Shown: piece after piece, positions 48,894-57,072 of the stretch
How positions within the stretch are numbered: the first letter of the stretch is position 1
Layout: each line of letters opens with the position of its first letter
Assembly (NCBI GenBank): GCA_050486225.1
Contig: JBJHCV010000011.1
Coordinates: 18,470 to 82,469 of the forward strand
DNA length: 64,000 nucleotides
Source of the DNA: JBBDIX01 sp050486225
GTDB taxonomy: Bacteria > Actinomycetota > Nitriliruptoria > Nitriliruptorales > Nitriliruptoraceae
Reading direction: 5' to 3'
Translations under genes and position numbers: made by a program
The notes under the pieces: model-generated
What the model was told of the DNA's origin: nothing
Seen by the model: only the letters and a program-made list of their open reading frames with translations
The model's database searches: none

Positions 48894-49964
48894 GTGGCAC
48901 GTGCCATCACGGGACGTCACGGGATGTTGGTGGCGGTGGCCCTGCTCGTGGTGGCCGGGTGCGTCTCGGACGATCCGGAGCCGGTCGACCAGCCCCCGGA
49001 GACGACCGACGCCGAGCCGGCACCCGCCGTCCAGGAGGCGTTCGTCGAGGTGATCCTGCCTCCGCGCGACGCGTTCGCACCGGGAATGCTCGACGGGATG
49101 GCGCGTGACGTCCAGCTGGTCGCGACGGTCACGCGGGCGGACGTGCGGTCGATCCGCAGCACGGTTCCCGACCGGGACGTGTTCGTCGCAGACCTCGTGC
49201 ACCACCTCGCGTCGGGCCGGGCAGCACTGACGTGCGCACTGACGTCCGGTGCCAGCGGGGCGGTCCGGGAGGCGCACGCGAACCTGCCCCAGAAGCGATT
49301 CTGCACACTGATGACGTCAGAGCCTGCCTCCGACGCGCGGGAGGGGATCGACGTCGTGGTGCTGCGCACCGCGGAACTCGGCCACCTCGTCGGCGCTGCC
49401 GCCGCGGCAGCCGCTGGCGACGACGAGGTGGCGGTGTTCCTCGCACCGCACGACCTGGAGCAGGGGCGTTTCGCCGACGGCCTGCGGGCGGGCCTGTCGG
49501 GTCACGCCGAGATCTCGCCGGACCCGGAGGCCGACCCGGTCACGGAGGCCGCGAGGATGGTCGACGAGGGTGCCCGCGTCGTGGTCGTCGGCGCGCATCC
49601 CCGCGGACCGGAGATCGCCCAGGCCGTCGTCGACGCCGGAGGGCAGGTCGTCGCCGCGTGGTCCGTGGCGGGCGATCTCGACGGCGGCGGTGTCGTGCTG
49701 ACGTGGCGCATCCTGTTCGACCGCGTGCTGCGTGGCCCGGTCGACCGACTCGTCGGTCGACCAGACCCCGCGCCGCTCCGCCTTGGTTTCGCCGAGGGGG
49801 TCTTCGTCACCGAACTGGGCACAGGAGCGACACTCGCGGTGAGCGCGACGGTCTCCCGGGTCCGCGACGAACTGGTCGCCGGAACCCTCGATCCGTACGT
49901 GGGTCCCGTCGAGGACGGACCCCAGGGCGAGGAATCCTCGACTCCCGACGACGGGGCGCCGTGA
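48894..49964 (+). CDS. BMP/PnrA-like lipoprotein, divergent
   Basis: 356-aa predicted lipoprotein. Seen: signal peptide VARAITGRHGMLVAVALLVVA with lipid Cys23 in VVAGC, a Pro/Glu/Asp linker, then a periplasmic-binding-like fold with GVFVTELGTGATL and a C-terminal ELVAGTLDPYVGPVEDG that recalls the last strand of basic membrane protein (BMP) nucleoside-binding proteins. Similarity elsewhere is weak. GTG 48,894 is chosen for GGAGG 5 nt upstream and a proper signal length. Known: BMP lipoproteins bind purine or pyrimidine nucleosides for ABC importers. No transporter genes adjoin it, but upp is divergent. Function unproven. Confidence 0.6.
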   Translation: MARAITGRHGMLVAVALLVVAGCVSDDPEPVDQPPETTDAEPAPAVQEAFVEVILPPRDAFAPGMLDGMARDVQLVATVTRADVRSIRSTVPDRDVFVADLVHHLASGRAALTCALTSGASGAVREAHANLPQKRFCTLMTSEPASDAREGIDVVVLRTAELGHLVGAAAAAAAGDDEVAVFLAPHDLEQGRFADGLRAGLSGHAEISPDPEADPVTEAARMVDEGARVVVVGAHPRGPEIAQAVVDAGGQVVAAWSVAGDLDGGGVVLTWRILFDRVLRGPVDRLVGRPDPAPLRLGFAEGVFVTELGTGATLAVSATVSRVRDELVAGTLDPYVGPVEDGPQGEESSTPDDGAP

Positions 49965-49971
49965 CGTCGGC

Positions 49972-49990
49972 CCGGTGCCTGTGGCACCGG
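49972..49990 (+). terminator. Hairpin after the BMP-like gene
   Basis: CCGGTGCC-TGT-GGCACCGG, perfect 8-bp arms, 7 nt after the stop codon. First of the GC-rich stems between this gene and pyk. Confidence 0.55.
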
Positions 49991-50022
49991 CAGGACTCGA
50001 TCCCGTGACACCGGGAGGACCG

Positions 50023-50058
50023 GCGCAGGGCCTGGCAGGGCACGGCCAGGCCCTGCGC
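50023..50058 (+). terminator. 14-bp hairpin immediately upstream of the pyk promoter
   Basis: GCGCAGGGCCTGGC (50,023-50,036) pairs perfectly with 50,045-50,058 around an 8-nt loop. It ends one base before the pyk -10 element. Terminator of read-through, or a structure constraining the pyk promoter region. Confidence 0.55.
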
Positions 50059-50059
50059 A

Positions 50060-50065
50060 TACGAT
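50060..50065 (+). promoter_or_regulatory. TACGAT -10 of pyk
   Basis: TACGAT within CATACGATGGC, 30 nt before GTG 50,096. The same TACGATGGC appears ahead of the first ferredoxin gene. The expected -35 position falls inside the hairpin. Confidence 0.45.
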
Positions 50066-50095
50066 GGCAACCCACCGGCCGTGCCAAGGAGTGTC

Positions 50096-51532
50096 GTGCG
50101 CCGCGCCAAGATCGTTGCAACGCTCGGGCCTGCCCTCGACGACCCCGACCGTCTCCGGGCCGCGATCGACGCCGGCATCGACGTCGTGCGCCTCAACTTC
50201 TCACACGGCACCCGCGACGAGCACGCGGCGCGGCTCGCGCTGGTCCACGAGATCGCCCACGACCTGGGTCGCCTCGTCGGCAGCCTCGGTGATCTCCAGG
50301 GTCCCAAGATCCGGCTCGGGCAGCTCCCAGAGGAGGGCATCGACCTCGTGGACGGGGGAGAGGCCGTCCTCGTCAGCGGGGTCGAGGCACTCACCGAGTA
50401 CGAGCAGGACGGGGTCCCGTGCCTGCCCGTCGTGTACGAGCACCTCGCCAAGGACGTCGAACCCGGCGCGATGATCCTCATCGACGACGGGCTGCTCCGG
50501 CTCGTCGTCGCGGAGATCGACGCCGAACGGGTGCGCACCCGCGTCGTGGTCGGGGGCCATGCGACGTCACGCAAGGGGGTGAACCTCCCGGGGGTGCAGG
50601 TGTCGGCGACGAGCCTGACGGACAAGGACCGTGAGGACGTGCGCAGCATGGTCGACATCGGGGTCGACTGGATCGCCCTGTCCTTCGTCCGCCGCCCGGA
50701 GGACGTCGTCGAGGTGCGCGACCTGGTCAAGTCCCTCGGCGGTGTGCAGCCGATCGTCAGCAAGCTCGAACGGCCCGAGGCGCTCGACAACCTGGAGGGC
50801 ATCATCGCCGTCACCGACGCGGTCATGGTCGCCCGTGGGGACCTCGGGGTGGAGATCGGGCCCGAGCGGGTGCCGGCGATCCAGAAGGAGATGATCGACC
50901 TGGCCAACCGGGAGTGCCGGCCGGTCATCACCGCGACCGAGATGCTCGAGTCGATGGTCCGCAACTCCCGGCCCACCCGGGCCGAGGCCTCGGACGTCGC
51001 GAACGCGATCTTCGACGGCAGCGACGCGGTGATGCTGTCCGGGGAGACCGCGTCCGGTCGGTATCCGGTCGAGGTCGTGCGCACGATGGCGCGCATCATC
51101 GAGGTGGCCGAGACCTCGATCCATCGCATCCGCCCGGTCTCGCCGACGACGGAGGGCATCGTCGGCCGGGTCGTCGCCAAGGCCGCCAAGCAGATCGCCG
51201 ACGACGTCGACGCCACGACCATCCTGGTGTTCAGCCTCTCTGGTGCCTCGGTGCAGCTGGTGTCGAAGTTCCGTCCGAACCAGCCGGTGATCGGCCTGAC
51301 CACCGACGAACGGTCGCTGCACCGGTTCGCCCTCATGTGGGGCACCGCCGGACAGCTCGTGCCGATGGAGGACCACTCGCAGGACCTGATCCGCGCCGCA
51401 GAGGACATCTGCCTGGAGCACGGCTACGGCGGCGTCGGTGACACGGTCGTGATCGTGTCGGGCATCCCGGGCGGGCGCGGCGGCACCAACCGGGTGCTGG
51501 TCCACCGCATCGGTGACCTCAACGCCGCCTGA
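50096..51532 (+). CDS. pyk: Pyruvate kinase
   Basis: 478-aa glycolytic enzyme: phosphoenolpyruvate plus ADP to pyruvate plus ATP. Seen: RRAKIVATLGPALDD, VVRLNFSHGTRDEH, SLGDLQGPKIRLGQ, IALSFVRRPEDV, SKLERPEALDNLEGII with the catalytic Lys, VMVARGDLGVEIG, TATEMLESMV and DAVMLSGETASGRYPVE, and a full C-terminal allosteric domain. AAGGAG lies 4 nt before GTG 50,096; GTG 50,081 is an alternative five codons earlier that would contain this ribosome binding site. Convergent with the nudix gene. Confidence 0.96.
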   Translation: MRRAKIVATLGPALDDPDRLRAAIDAGIDVVRLNFSHGTRDEHAARLALVHEIAHDLGRLVGSLGDLQGPKIRLGQLPEEGIDLVDGGEAVLVSGVEALTEYEQDGVPCLPVVYEHLAKDVEPGAMILIDDGLLRLVVAEIDAERVRTRVVVGGHATSRKGVNLPGVQVSATSLTDKDREDVRSMVDIGVDWIALSFVRRPEDVVEVRDLVKSLGGVQPIVSKLERPEALDNLEGIIAVTDAVMVARGDLGVEIGPERVPAIQKEMIDLANRECRPVITATEMLESMVRNSRPTRAEASDVANAIFDGSDAVMLSGETASGRYPVEVVRTMARIIEVAETSIHRIRPVSPTTEGIVGRVVAKAAKQIADDVDATTILVFSLSGASVQLVSKFRPNQPVIGLTTDERSLHRFALMWGTAGQLVPMEDHSQDLIRAAEDICLEHGYGGVGDTVVIVSGIPGGRGGTNRVLVHRIGDLNAA

Positions 51533-51541
51533 CGCGGCGGG

Positions 51542-52318
51542 TCACTCGTCGAGCGTCCACGGAGGCTCGGGGACACCGATCTCGACGAGGTGCGCGACCA
51601 GGTCGGCGAGTTCGGGTGGTTCGACGTGGGCGTCGGTTCCCCGCAGGTCCTCGACGCTCCACCACCGAGCCCGGGAGATGCCGGCGTCGTCGAGTGGTGC
51701 GTCGCGGTGGTCGAAGTCGTCCACGCGCACCAGGAACCACCGTTCGCGCTGGTCGAGCCAGACGCCGCGGAACGTGAACACCGCGCTGCGCACCAGCACG
51801 CACGGGCCCGGTTCGGCATCCAGACCGAGTTCCTCCACGATCTCACGCCGTGCGGCGGCGCGATGATCCTCTCCGTCCTCCAGTCCCCCGCCGGGAGCGG
51901 TCCACACGGACTCCTCCGCCGACGGATGGTGGGCGACCAGCAGCACACGGTCGTCGCCGTCGATCACGAGCACGCGTGCGGCGTCGCGCACGAGGGGAGC
52001 CTCCGGAGTGGGAACCGGTGGCTCTGGTGCCAGGCGTGGGTGCGCCGGCACGATGCGCGAGGCGAGCACGTCCGGCGTCGCGACGGTGTGCAGTCGGCCG
52101 CGCCGGTCGACGACGAGCACCAGTTCGTCGTCCATCGCGAGCAGTCGTCCGACGACGTCGGTGGGACGCGGGCCGCGCTGGGGGTCGGTCACGAGCACCC
52201 GCAGCGACACCCGTTCGCCGACGTGCGCGGGCGTCGCCTCGCGGGCGAAGCGAGCATGCGGGCCGCGGATGCTCGGTGACGAGTGCGGGGGGTCCTGCGC
52301 GCCGTCCGGGTCGCTCAC
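51542..52318 (-). CDS. Nudix hydrolase with N-terminal SH3/Sm-like domain
   Basis: 258 aa. Seen: residues ~30-95 (VGERVSLRVLVTDPQRGPRP, TDVVGRLLAMDDELVLVVDR) resemble the small barrel found at the N-terminus of some actinobacterial GNAT acetyltransferases. Residues ~110-250 are a Nudix domain with box GGGLEDGEDHRAAARREIVE followed by ELG, all acidic ligands present. Known: Nudix enzymes hydrolyse nucleoside diphosphate-X compounds. The GTG start overlaps the ppx stop by four bases, placing it last in ppk1-ppx-nudix. Inferred: nucleotide or polyphosphate clean-up; the pairing of domains is my reading of motifs. Confidence 0.8.
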   Translation of the reverse strand: MSDPDGAQDPPHSSPSIRGPHARFAREATPAHVGERVSLRVLVTDPQRGPRPTDVVGRLLAMDDELVLVVDRRGRLHTVATPDVLASRIVPAHPRLAPEPPVPTPEAPLVRDAARVLVIDGDDRVLLVAHHPSAEESVWTAPGGGLEDGEDHRAAARREIVEELGLDAEPGPCVLVRSAVFTFRGVWLDQRERWFLVRVDDFDHRDAPLDDAGISRARWWSVEDLRGTDAHVEPPELADLVAHLVEIGVPEPPWTLDE

Positions 52319-53892
52319 GACGTCGCGACCGCGTCGAAGGTCAGGGCTGTGCCGAAGGCCCGTTCGAACGCACGGGCCGCCCAGTCGGCACCGTGGGGGG
52401 TGTCCGGCACGGTGCGGAGGACCCGAAGGACCACCGTGCCCTGCTGGTGCTCGGCGTGGAGGTCGGTGACCGACTGGTCCCGCTCGCGGTCGAGCGCGTC
52501 GGCGACCTGCAGGAGGGCCTGCAGCCGACGGGTCCGGTCTCGGTCGTCGGCGTCGAGCGCCTCGAACGGCGGGAAACCCCGTCCGACGGAACGGGACGGA
52601 TGGAAGCGGACGAGCGTCACCAGCATCGCGAGGTCACGCAGCGGATGGCCGCGGAGTTCTGCGTTCTGGAGGATGTAGGCGGCGTGTTCATGGTGTCGAC
52701 GCAGCGCGAGCGATCGTCCGATCGTGTGCAGCGCTGCAGCGTCCACGAGGATCCGGCGTTCGACCTCGCCGAGCCGGTGCAGGTCGCGAGTCTCGTCGAA
52801 CAGTCGGCCGGCGAGCCACACGACGTGGTCGACGTGTCGGTCGTCCACACCGAAGGACCGGCGTAGCCGAGCGATCTCCGCGGCGCGCAGTTCGGGACCG
52901 CTCGGGGGCACGACGCCGCACTCGGTCAGCAGGAGCCCTTCGCGGAGTCCCCAGTCGCTGATGGTGATCCGGTCGACACCCAGGGTCTCCAGTGCCTCGG
53001 TCAGCACGATCGCGGCCACGTGCAGGTGGTCCGCGCGTCGCTGTTGGACACCGGGGACCCGGGTGCGCGTGTCGTCGTCGACCTCGACGAGCTGGTCGCG
53101 CAGGCGCCGCAGGTCGCCGGTGGTGATCTCGAGGTGGTTGACGGTGGTGGGTACCCACGTGCCCGTCGTCGCGGTGAACACCCGGGCCAGCGCGCGCACC
53201 GTTCCACCGAGCGCGACGGTGGTGCGGGGACCCGCTCGGTCGATCGCGGGCCGCACGGGTTCGAGGTGTTCGCGTACCTCGGCGGCGATGCGTCGGACCT
53301 CTCGTCGGCGTGGCGGATCGTGTTCGACGAGGGCGCGAAGGCGGCCGACGCCCACGGGTACCGACAGGGCATGGCTGACGTCGGCGCCGGTGCCGACCGC
53401 GAGCTCCAGGGACCCACCCCCGAGGTCGAGGACAAGCGCGGGTTCGTCACCGATCGCGATCGACGCCCGCGCGCCCCGGTAGGCGTGACGGGCCTCCGAC
53501 GCCCCGTCGAGCACCCGGACGTGCGTGCCAGCGGCGCGGCCCAGACGGGCCAGGACGACGTCGGGGTCCCGGGCGTCACGCAGTGCGGAGGTGGCGACCG
53601 CGAGCGACCGTTCGACGCCGTGTCGTCGCACGTGGTCGGCGAACCGTTCGACGACGGCGACGGCGGCGTCCACGGACTCGTCGGTCAAGCGTCCGAGGCG
53701 CGCGACCACCTCGCCGAGGTGGAGCATCTCGCGTTCCCGGAACACCGGCGTGAGCGTCGAACCGTCGATGTCGGCGACGAGCAGGTGGAACGAGTTGCTG
53801 CCCAGGTCCATGACCGCCATGCGGGTCGAGGACCGAGCGGTGGGGAGGTGCGCTGTGCTGGCGGTCGAGGAGAGCATCGGTGAGGCGCTCAT
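52315..53892 (-). CDS. ppx: Exopolyphosphatase / pppGpp phosphohydrolase (Ppx/GppA)
   Basis: 525-aa ASKHA-fold phosphatase with a C-terminal HD-like domain, the length of E. coli PPX. Seen: VMDLGSNSFHLLVADIDG, ATSALRDARD, VLDLGGGSLELAVG (second phosphate motif), ALGGTVRALARV, SDWGLREGLLLTE, and HD-region helices DRHVDHVVWLAGRLFDE, DAAALHTIGRSLALR and HHEHAAYILQNAEL. Known: hydrolyses polyphosphate from the end and/or pppGpp. ATG 53,892 overlaps a small upstream frame; ATG 53,820 just before MAVMDLG would match the family more tightly and cannot be excluded. Middle gene of ppk1-ppx-nudix. Confidence 0.92.
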   Translation of the reverse strand: MSASPMLSSTASTAHLPTARSSTRMAVMDLGSNSFHLLVADIDGSTLTPVFREREMLHLGEVVARLGRLTDESVDAAVAVVERFADHVRRHGVERSLAVATSALRDARDPDVVLARLGRAAGTHVRVLDGASEARHAYRGARASIAIGDEPALVLDLGGGSLELAVGTGADVSHALSVPVGVGRLRALVEHDPPRRREVRRIAAEVREHLEPVRPAIDRAGPRTTVALGGTVRALARVFTATTGTWVPTTVNHLEITTGDLRRLRDQLVEVDDDTRTRVPGVQQRRADHLHVAAIVLTEALETLGVDRITISDWGLREGLLLTECGVVPPSGPELRAAEIARLRRSFGVDDRHVDHVVWLAGRLFDETRDLHRLGEVERRILVDAAALHTIGRSLALRRHHEHAAYILQNAELRGHPLRDLAMLVTLVRFHPSRSVGRGFPPFEALDADDRDRTRRLQALLQVADALDRERDQSVTDLHAEHQQGTVVLRVLRTVPDTPHGADWAARAFERAFGTALTFDAVATS

Positions 53893-53951
53893 CGGGCTGG
53901 GTGACGACGACGGTCGCCGCGACTGGCGGCGTCGACCGAGCGGCGGACCAT
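53889..53951 (-). CDS. Possible 20-aa leader peptide between ppk and ppx
   Basis: Candidate frame MVRRSVDAASRGDRRRHPAR: ATG 53,951 with AGGAG 4 nt upstream, TGA overlapping the ppx ATG by four bases. Seven of 20 residues are Arg. ppx has no ribosome binding site of its own at 53,892, so coupling through this frame is plausible. A TAGGTT (minus, 53,998-53,993) upstream could be a promoter. Could be chance. Confidence 0.3.
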   Translation of the reverse strand: MVRRSVDAASRGDRRRHPAR

Positions 53952-54021
53952 GGGACTCCTGACGGACACGACGACGGTGGCGTCGCGGATCCAACCTAGT
54001 CGTCGCCGGACGAGGATCCGC

Positions 54022-56094
54022 TCAGCGCGCACCGCGCCGTTCGGCCCGCTCCTGCAGGACGTCGTGGGCCTCGCGGCCGTCGTCCGGGGCGTGACGTCGC
54101 CACACCGAGTCAGGTCCCAGTTCCCACGCGACGGTCCGGTCGTCGAGCATGACCCCGAGGATCTCCTCGAGGCGATCCTGGAGGCGCGGGTCGTCCACCA
54201 CCGTAAGCACCTCGACCCTCCGGTCGAGGTTCCGAGGCATCCAGTCCCCGGATCCGATGAGGTGGTCGAAACCCCGCTCGGGGCTGCCGAAACGGTAGAT
54301 CCGTGAGTGTTCGAGGTACCGGCCGACGATCGAGCGCACCCGGATGTTCGCAGAACGCCCGGAGACGCCCGGGCGTAGGCAGCAGATTCCGCGGACGACC
54401 AGGTCGATGCGTGTGCCGCGGTTCGACGCGTCATACAGGGCGTCGATGATCTGGTCGTCGACCAGACTGTTCATCTTTGCGACGACGTGCCCGTCGTCGT
54501 GGGATGCCTCACGTTCGATCAGGTCGAGCATTCGGCGGCGGAAGTTGACGGGTGCGACCACGAGTCGCCGGTACGAGGCCTGACGTGAGTAGCCGGTGAG
54601 CACGTTGAACAGGTCCGTGAGGTCCTGGCCCACGTCCTCGTCCGCCGTGAGCAGGCCGATGTCCTCGTAGATCCGGGCGGTGCGGTCGTTGTAGTTGCCG
54701 GTTCCGACGTGGGCGTAGCGGCGGATGCCGTCGTGCTCGTCGCGGACCACCAGGGAGATCTTGGTGTGTGTCTTGAGTCCGACCACGCCGTAGGCGACGT
54801 GCACACCCGCCTCCTCGAGTGTTCGTGCCCACTCGATGTTCGCCTCCTCGTCGAAGCGCGCCTTGAGTTCGACGAGCGCCACGACCTGCTTGCCGTTCTC
54901 CGCGGCCTCGACGAGTGACTGCACGATGGTGCTGCCTCGCCCGGAGGTGCGGTACAGCGTCTGCTTGATCGCCATCACCTGCGGGTCGTGGGCGGCCTGG
55001 TGGATGAAGGCCTGCGTCGAGGTCTCGAACGACTCGTACGGGTGGTGGACGAGCACGTCGCGTTCGCGCAACAGGGCGAAGAGGTCGACGTGCTCACCGA
55101 CGTCGGGTGTGAGCACGGGTTGGGTCGTCGGCACGAACGTCGGGTACCTGAGGTCGGGGCGGGGCAGGTCGCCCAGTGCGAACAGGCCGCGCAGGTCCAG
55201 GGGGCCGGGCAGGGTCGTCACGGCGTCGTCGTCGACCTCGAGTTCCCGTGTGATCAGGTCGAGCACCTCGCGAGTCATGTCCGGTTCGACCTCCAGCCGT
55301 ACCACCCGACCGAACCGACGGCGTGCGATCGTCGACGCGATGGCGTCGAGCAGGTCGTCGGCGTCCTCCTCCACCTCGAAGTCGGCGTTGCGCAGGACCC
55401 GGAAGGCGTGGTGCTCGACGACGTCGAGGCCGGGGAAGAGCCGAGGCAACTGGTCGGCGATGATCTGTTCGAGCAGGAGGATGCGCGCCCCGTCGGGCAG
55501 GGCCACGAACCGGGGCAGGATCGGCGGGACCTTGACGCGCGCGAAGTGGGTCACTCCGCTGTCGCGGGTGCGCACGACGACGGCAAGGTTCAGGGACAGG
55601 TTCGAGATGTACGGGAACGGGTGGGCAGGATCCACGGCCAGCGGCGTGAGGACGGGAAACACCCGGCGTTCGAAGAAGTCGGCGACGAAGGCGCGGTCCG
55701 TGTCGTCGAGCGACGACACGTGCACGAACTCGATGCCCGCCGCCGACAGAGCGGGCAGCAGTTCGTCGTGGAACAGCTCGGACTGCCGTGTGGTGAGCAT
55801 CTCGACCACCGTGCGGATCGCGGCCAGCTGCTGGGCCGGGGTCATGCCGTCAGGGGCCGAGCCGACGTGCGCGTCCCGTTGCTCGGCGAGCCCGGCGACG
55901 CGGACCTGGAAGAACTCGTCCAGGTTGGCCTGGAAGATGGCCAGGAAGCGTGTCCGCTCGAGGAGGGGCACGGCAGGGTCGGCCGCCATGGACAGCACCC
56001 GTTCGTCGAACTGCAGCCACGACAGTTCACGGTTGAGGTACCGAGGGTCGTCGGACGCGTGGTGTTCGAGGATGCTGACGGTCGTCGATGTCAT
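54022..56094 (-). CDS. ppk1: Polyphosphate kinase 1
   Basis: 690-aa enzyme that makes polyphosphate from ATP reversibly. Seen: RYLNRELSWLQFDERVL at the N-terminus, FLAIFQANLDEFFQVRVAGL, HHPYESFETSTQAFIHQAA, MAIKQTLYRTSGRGS, LVELKARFDEEANIEWA, the phosphorylated His region GVVGLKTHTKISLVV, HVGTGNYNDRTARIYEDIG and the second HKD-like GSGDWMPRNLDRRVEV. All four canonical domains are present. ATG 56,094 begins just before family homology; the longer frame upstream has none. Head of the polyphosphate operon with ppx and nudix; fits with the PhoU-like gene at 39.2 kb. Confidence 0.95.
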   Translation of the reverse strand: MTSTTVSILEHHASDDPRYLNRELSWLQFDERVLSMAADPAVPLLERTRFLAIFQANLDEFFQVRVAGLAEQRDAHVGSAPDGMTPAQQLAAIRTVVEMLTTRQSELFHDELLPALSAAGIEFVHVSSLDDTDRAFVADFFERRVFPVLTPLAVDPAHPFPYISNLSLNLAVVVRTRDSGVTHFARVKVPPILPRFVALPDGARILLLEQIIADQLPRLFPGLDVVEHHAFRVLRNADFEVEEDADDLLDAIASTIARRRFGRVVRLEVEPDMTREVLDLITRELEVDDDAVTTLPGPLDLRGLFALGDLPRPDLRYPTFVPTTQPVLTPDVGEHVDLFALLRERDVLVHHPYESFETSTQAFIHQAAHDPQVMAIKQTLYRTSGRGSTIVQSLVEAAENGKQVVALVELKARFDEEANIEWARTLEEAGVHVAYGVVGLKTHTKISLVVRDEHDGIRRYAHVGTGNYNDRTARIYEDIGLLTADEDVGQDLTDLFNVLTGYSRQASYRRLVVAPVNFRRRMLDLIEREASHDDGHVVAKMNSLVDDQIIDALYDASNRGTRIDLVVRGICCLRPGVSGRSANIRVRSIVGRYLEHSRIYRFGSPERGFDHLIGSGDWMPRNLDRRVEVLTVVDDPRLQDRLEEILGVMLDDRTVAWELGPDSVWRRHAPDDGREAHDVLQERAERRGAR

Positions 56095-56289
56095 GTTCGG
56101 TGTCGGTCCGCGAAGAGAGGTGAGGGTCGGGGATCGACGAGCCACGCTACGCAGCGGGGGTGACGTGACGGCGAGCGCGAGGTGAACGCTCGGCGACGGT
56201 GCCTGCGCGGTCTCCGGGGCGCGCTGCGCCGGCCTGCGAGGGCGGTATCTTCGGTCGCCGACGATGCTGGTCCCGGACGCGCGACGCCC

Positions 56290-56295
56290 TACGAT
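56290..56295 (+). promoter_or_regulatory. TACGAT -10 of the ferredoxin pair
   Basis: TACGAT at 56,290-56,295, with TGGTCC 16 nt upstream (56,268) as a weak -35. Lies in the 260-nt region between divergent ppk1 and the ferredoxins, which has no other gene. Leader of about 55 nt ending in AGGAGG. Confidence 0.45.
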
Positions 56296-56354
56296 GGCGC
56301 CGACGAACCACCGGACGAGCACCCGTACGTCTGCCAGACCAGGAGGCCTCTGAA

Positions 56355-56678
56355 GTGACCTACACCATCGCGGAGCCCTGCATCGACGTGAAGGACAAGG
56401 CGTGCGTCGAGGAGTGCCCGGTCGACTGCATCTACGAGGGCGGGCGGATGCTCTACATCCACCCGACGGAGTGCATCGACTGCGGCGCGTGCGAACCGGT
56501 GTGCCCGGTCGAGGCGATCTTCTACGAGGACGACGTCCCGGACGAGTGGAAGGAGTTCACGCCGATCAACGCCGAGTTCTTCGAGGACTCGGTCAGTGGT
56601 CTGGGCTCCCCGGGGGGTGCGGCCACGGTGGGGGCCTCCGACGCCGACCACCCCAAGATCCAGGCCTGGGAGGGCTGA
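56355..56678 (+). CDS. fdxA: 7Fe ferredoxin (FdxA type), copy 1
   Basis: 107-aa low-potential electron carrier with [3Fe-4S] and [4Fe-4S] clusters. Seen: Cys9, Cys17, Cys21 (with Cys50) for the 3Fe cluster and Cys25, Cys40, Cys43, Cys46 for the 4Fe cluster, in AEPCIDVKDKACVEECPVDC and TECIDCGACEPVCPVEAIFY. Acidic C-terminal tail. Strong AGGAGG 8 nt before GTG 56,355. Known: FdxA/FdxC ferredoxins feed electrons to cytochrome P450s and other oxidoreductases in actinobacteria. Separated by one base from a close paralogue. Could supply electrons for Mo- or P450-type hydroxylases, though that is unproven. Confidence 0.94.
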   Translation: MTYTIAEPCIDVKDKACVEECPVDCIYEGGRMLYIHPTECIDCGACEPVCPVEAIFYEDDVPDEWKEFTPINAEFFEDSVSGLGSPGGAATVGASDADHPKIQAWEG

Positions 56679-56679
56679 G

Positions 56680-57018
56680 GTGACCTACGTCATCGCGGAA
56701 CCCTGCATCGACGTCAAGGACACGGCGTGTGTCCAGGAGTGCCCGGTCGACTGCATCTACGAGGGCGACCGGATGCTCTACATCCACCCGGGCGAGTGCA
56801 TCGACTGTGCCGCCTGTGAGCCGGCGTGCCCGGTCGAGGCGATCTTCTACGGCGACGACGTCCCGCCCGAGTGGAACGACTTCACCGCGGTGAACGCGGA
56901 GTACTTCGAGGGATCCGTCACGGGCCTGGGGGCTCCCGGTGGCGCGTCCGACGTCGGGGCGTCGAAGGTGGACCACCCGAAGATCGCGACCTACGACGTC
57001 CCGGTCGCGACTCCCTGA
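56680..57018 (+). CDS. fdxA: 7Fe ferredoxin (FdxA type), copy 2
   Basis: 112-aa tandem paralogue of the preceding ferredoxin. Seen: all eight cluster cysteines at the same positions (Cys9, 17, 21, 25, 40, 43, 46, 50), with AEPCIDVKDTACVQECPVDC and GECIDCAACEPACPVEAIFY. Differences concentrate around the cluster loops (Gly44 to Ala, Val49 to Ala) and in the tail, where copy 2 is longer. GGGAGGG 5 nt before GTG 56,680, one base after the previous stop. Inferred: recent tandem duplication allowing different redox potential or partners. Confidence 0.94.
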   Translation: MTYVIAEPCIDVKDTACVQECPVDCIYEGDRMLYIHPGECIDCAACEPACPVEAIFYGDDVPPEWNDFTAVNAEYFEGSVTGLGAPGGASDVGASKVDHPKIATYDVPVATP

Positions 57019-57036
57019 CCTCCGTGTTCGATCCTG

Positions 57037-57066
57037 CCGCCCGGTCCGCGTGAGCGCACCGGGCGG
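57037..57066. terminator. Bidirectional terminator between ferredoxin and MocR genes
   Basis: CCGCCCGGT and ACCGGGCGG, perfect 9-bp arms with a 12-nt loop, in the 54-nt gap between convergent genes. Confidence 0.6.
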
Positions 57067-57072
57067 TCGTCG

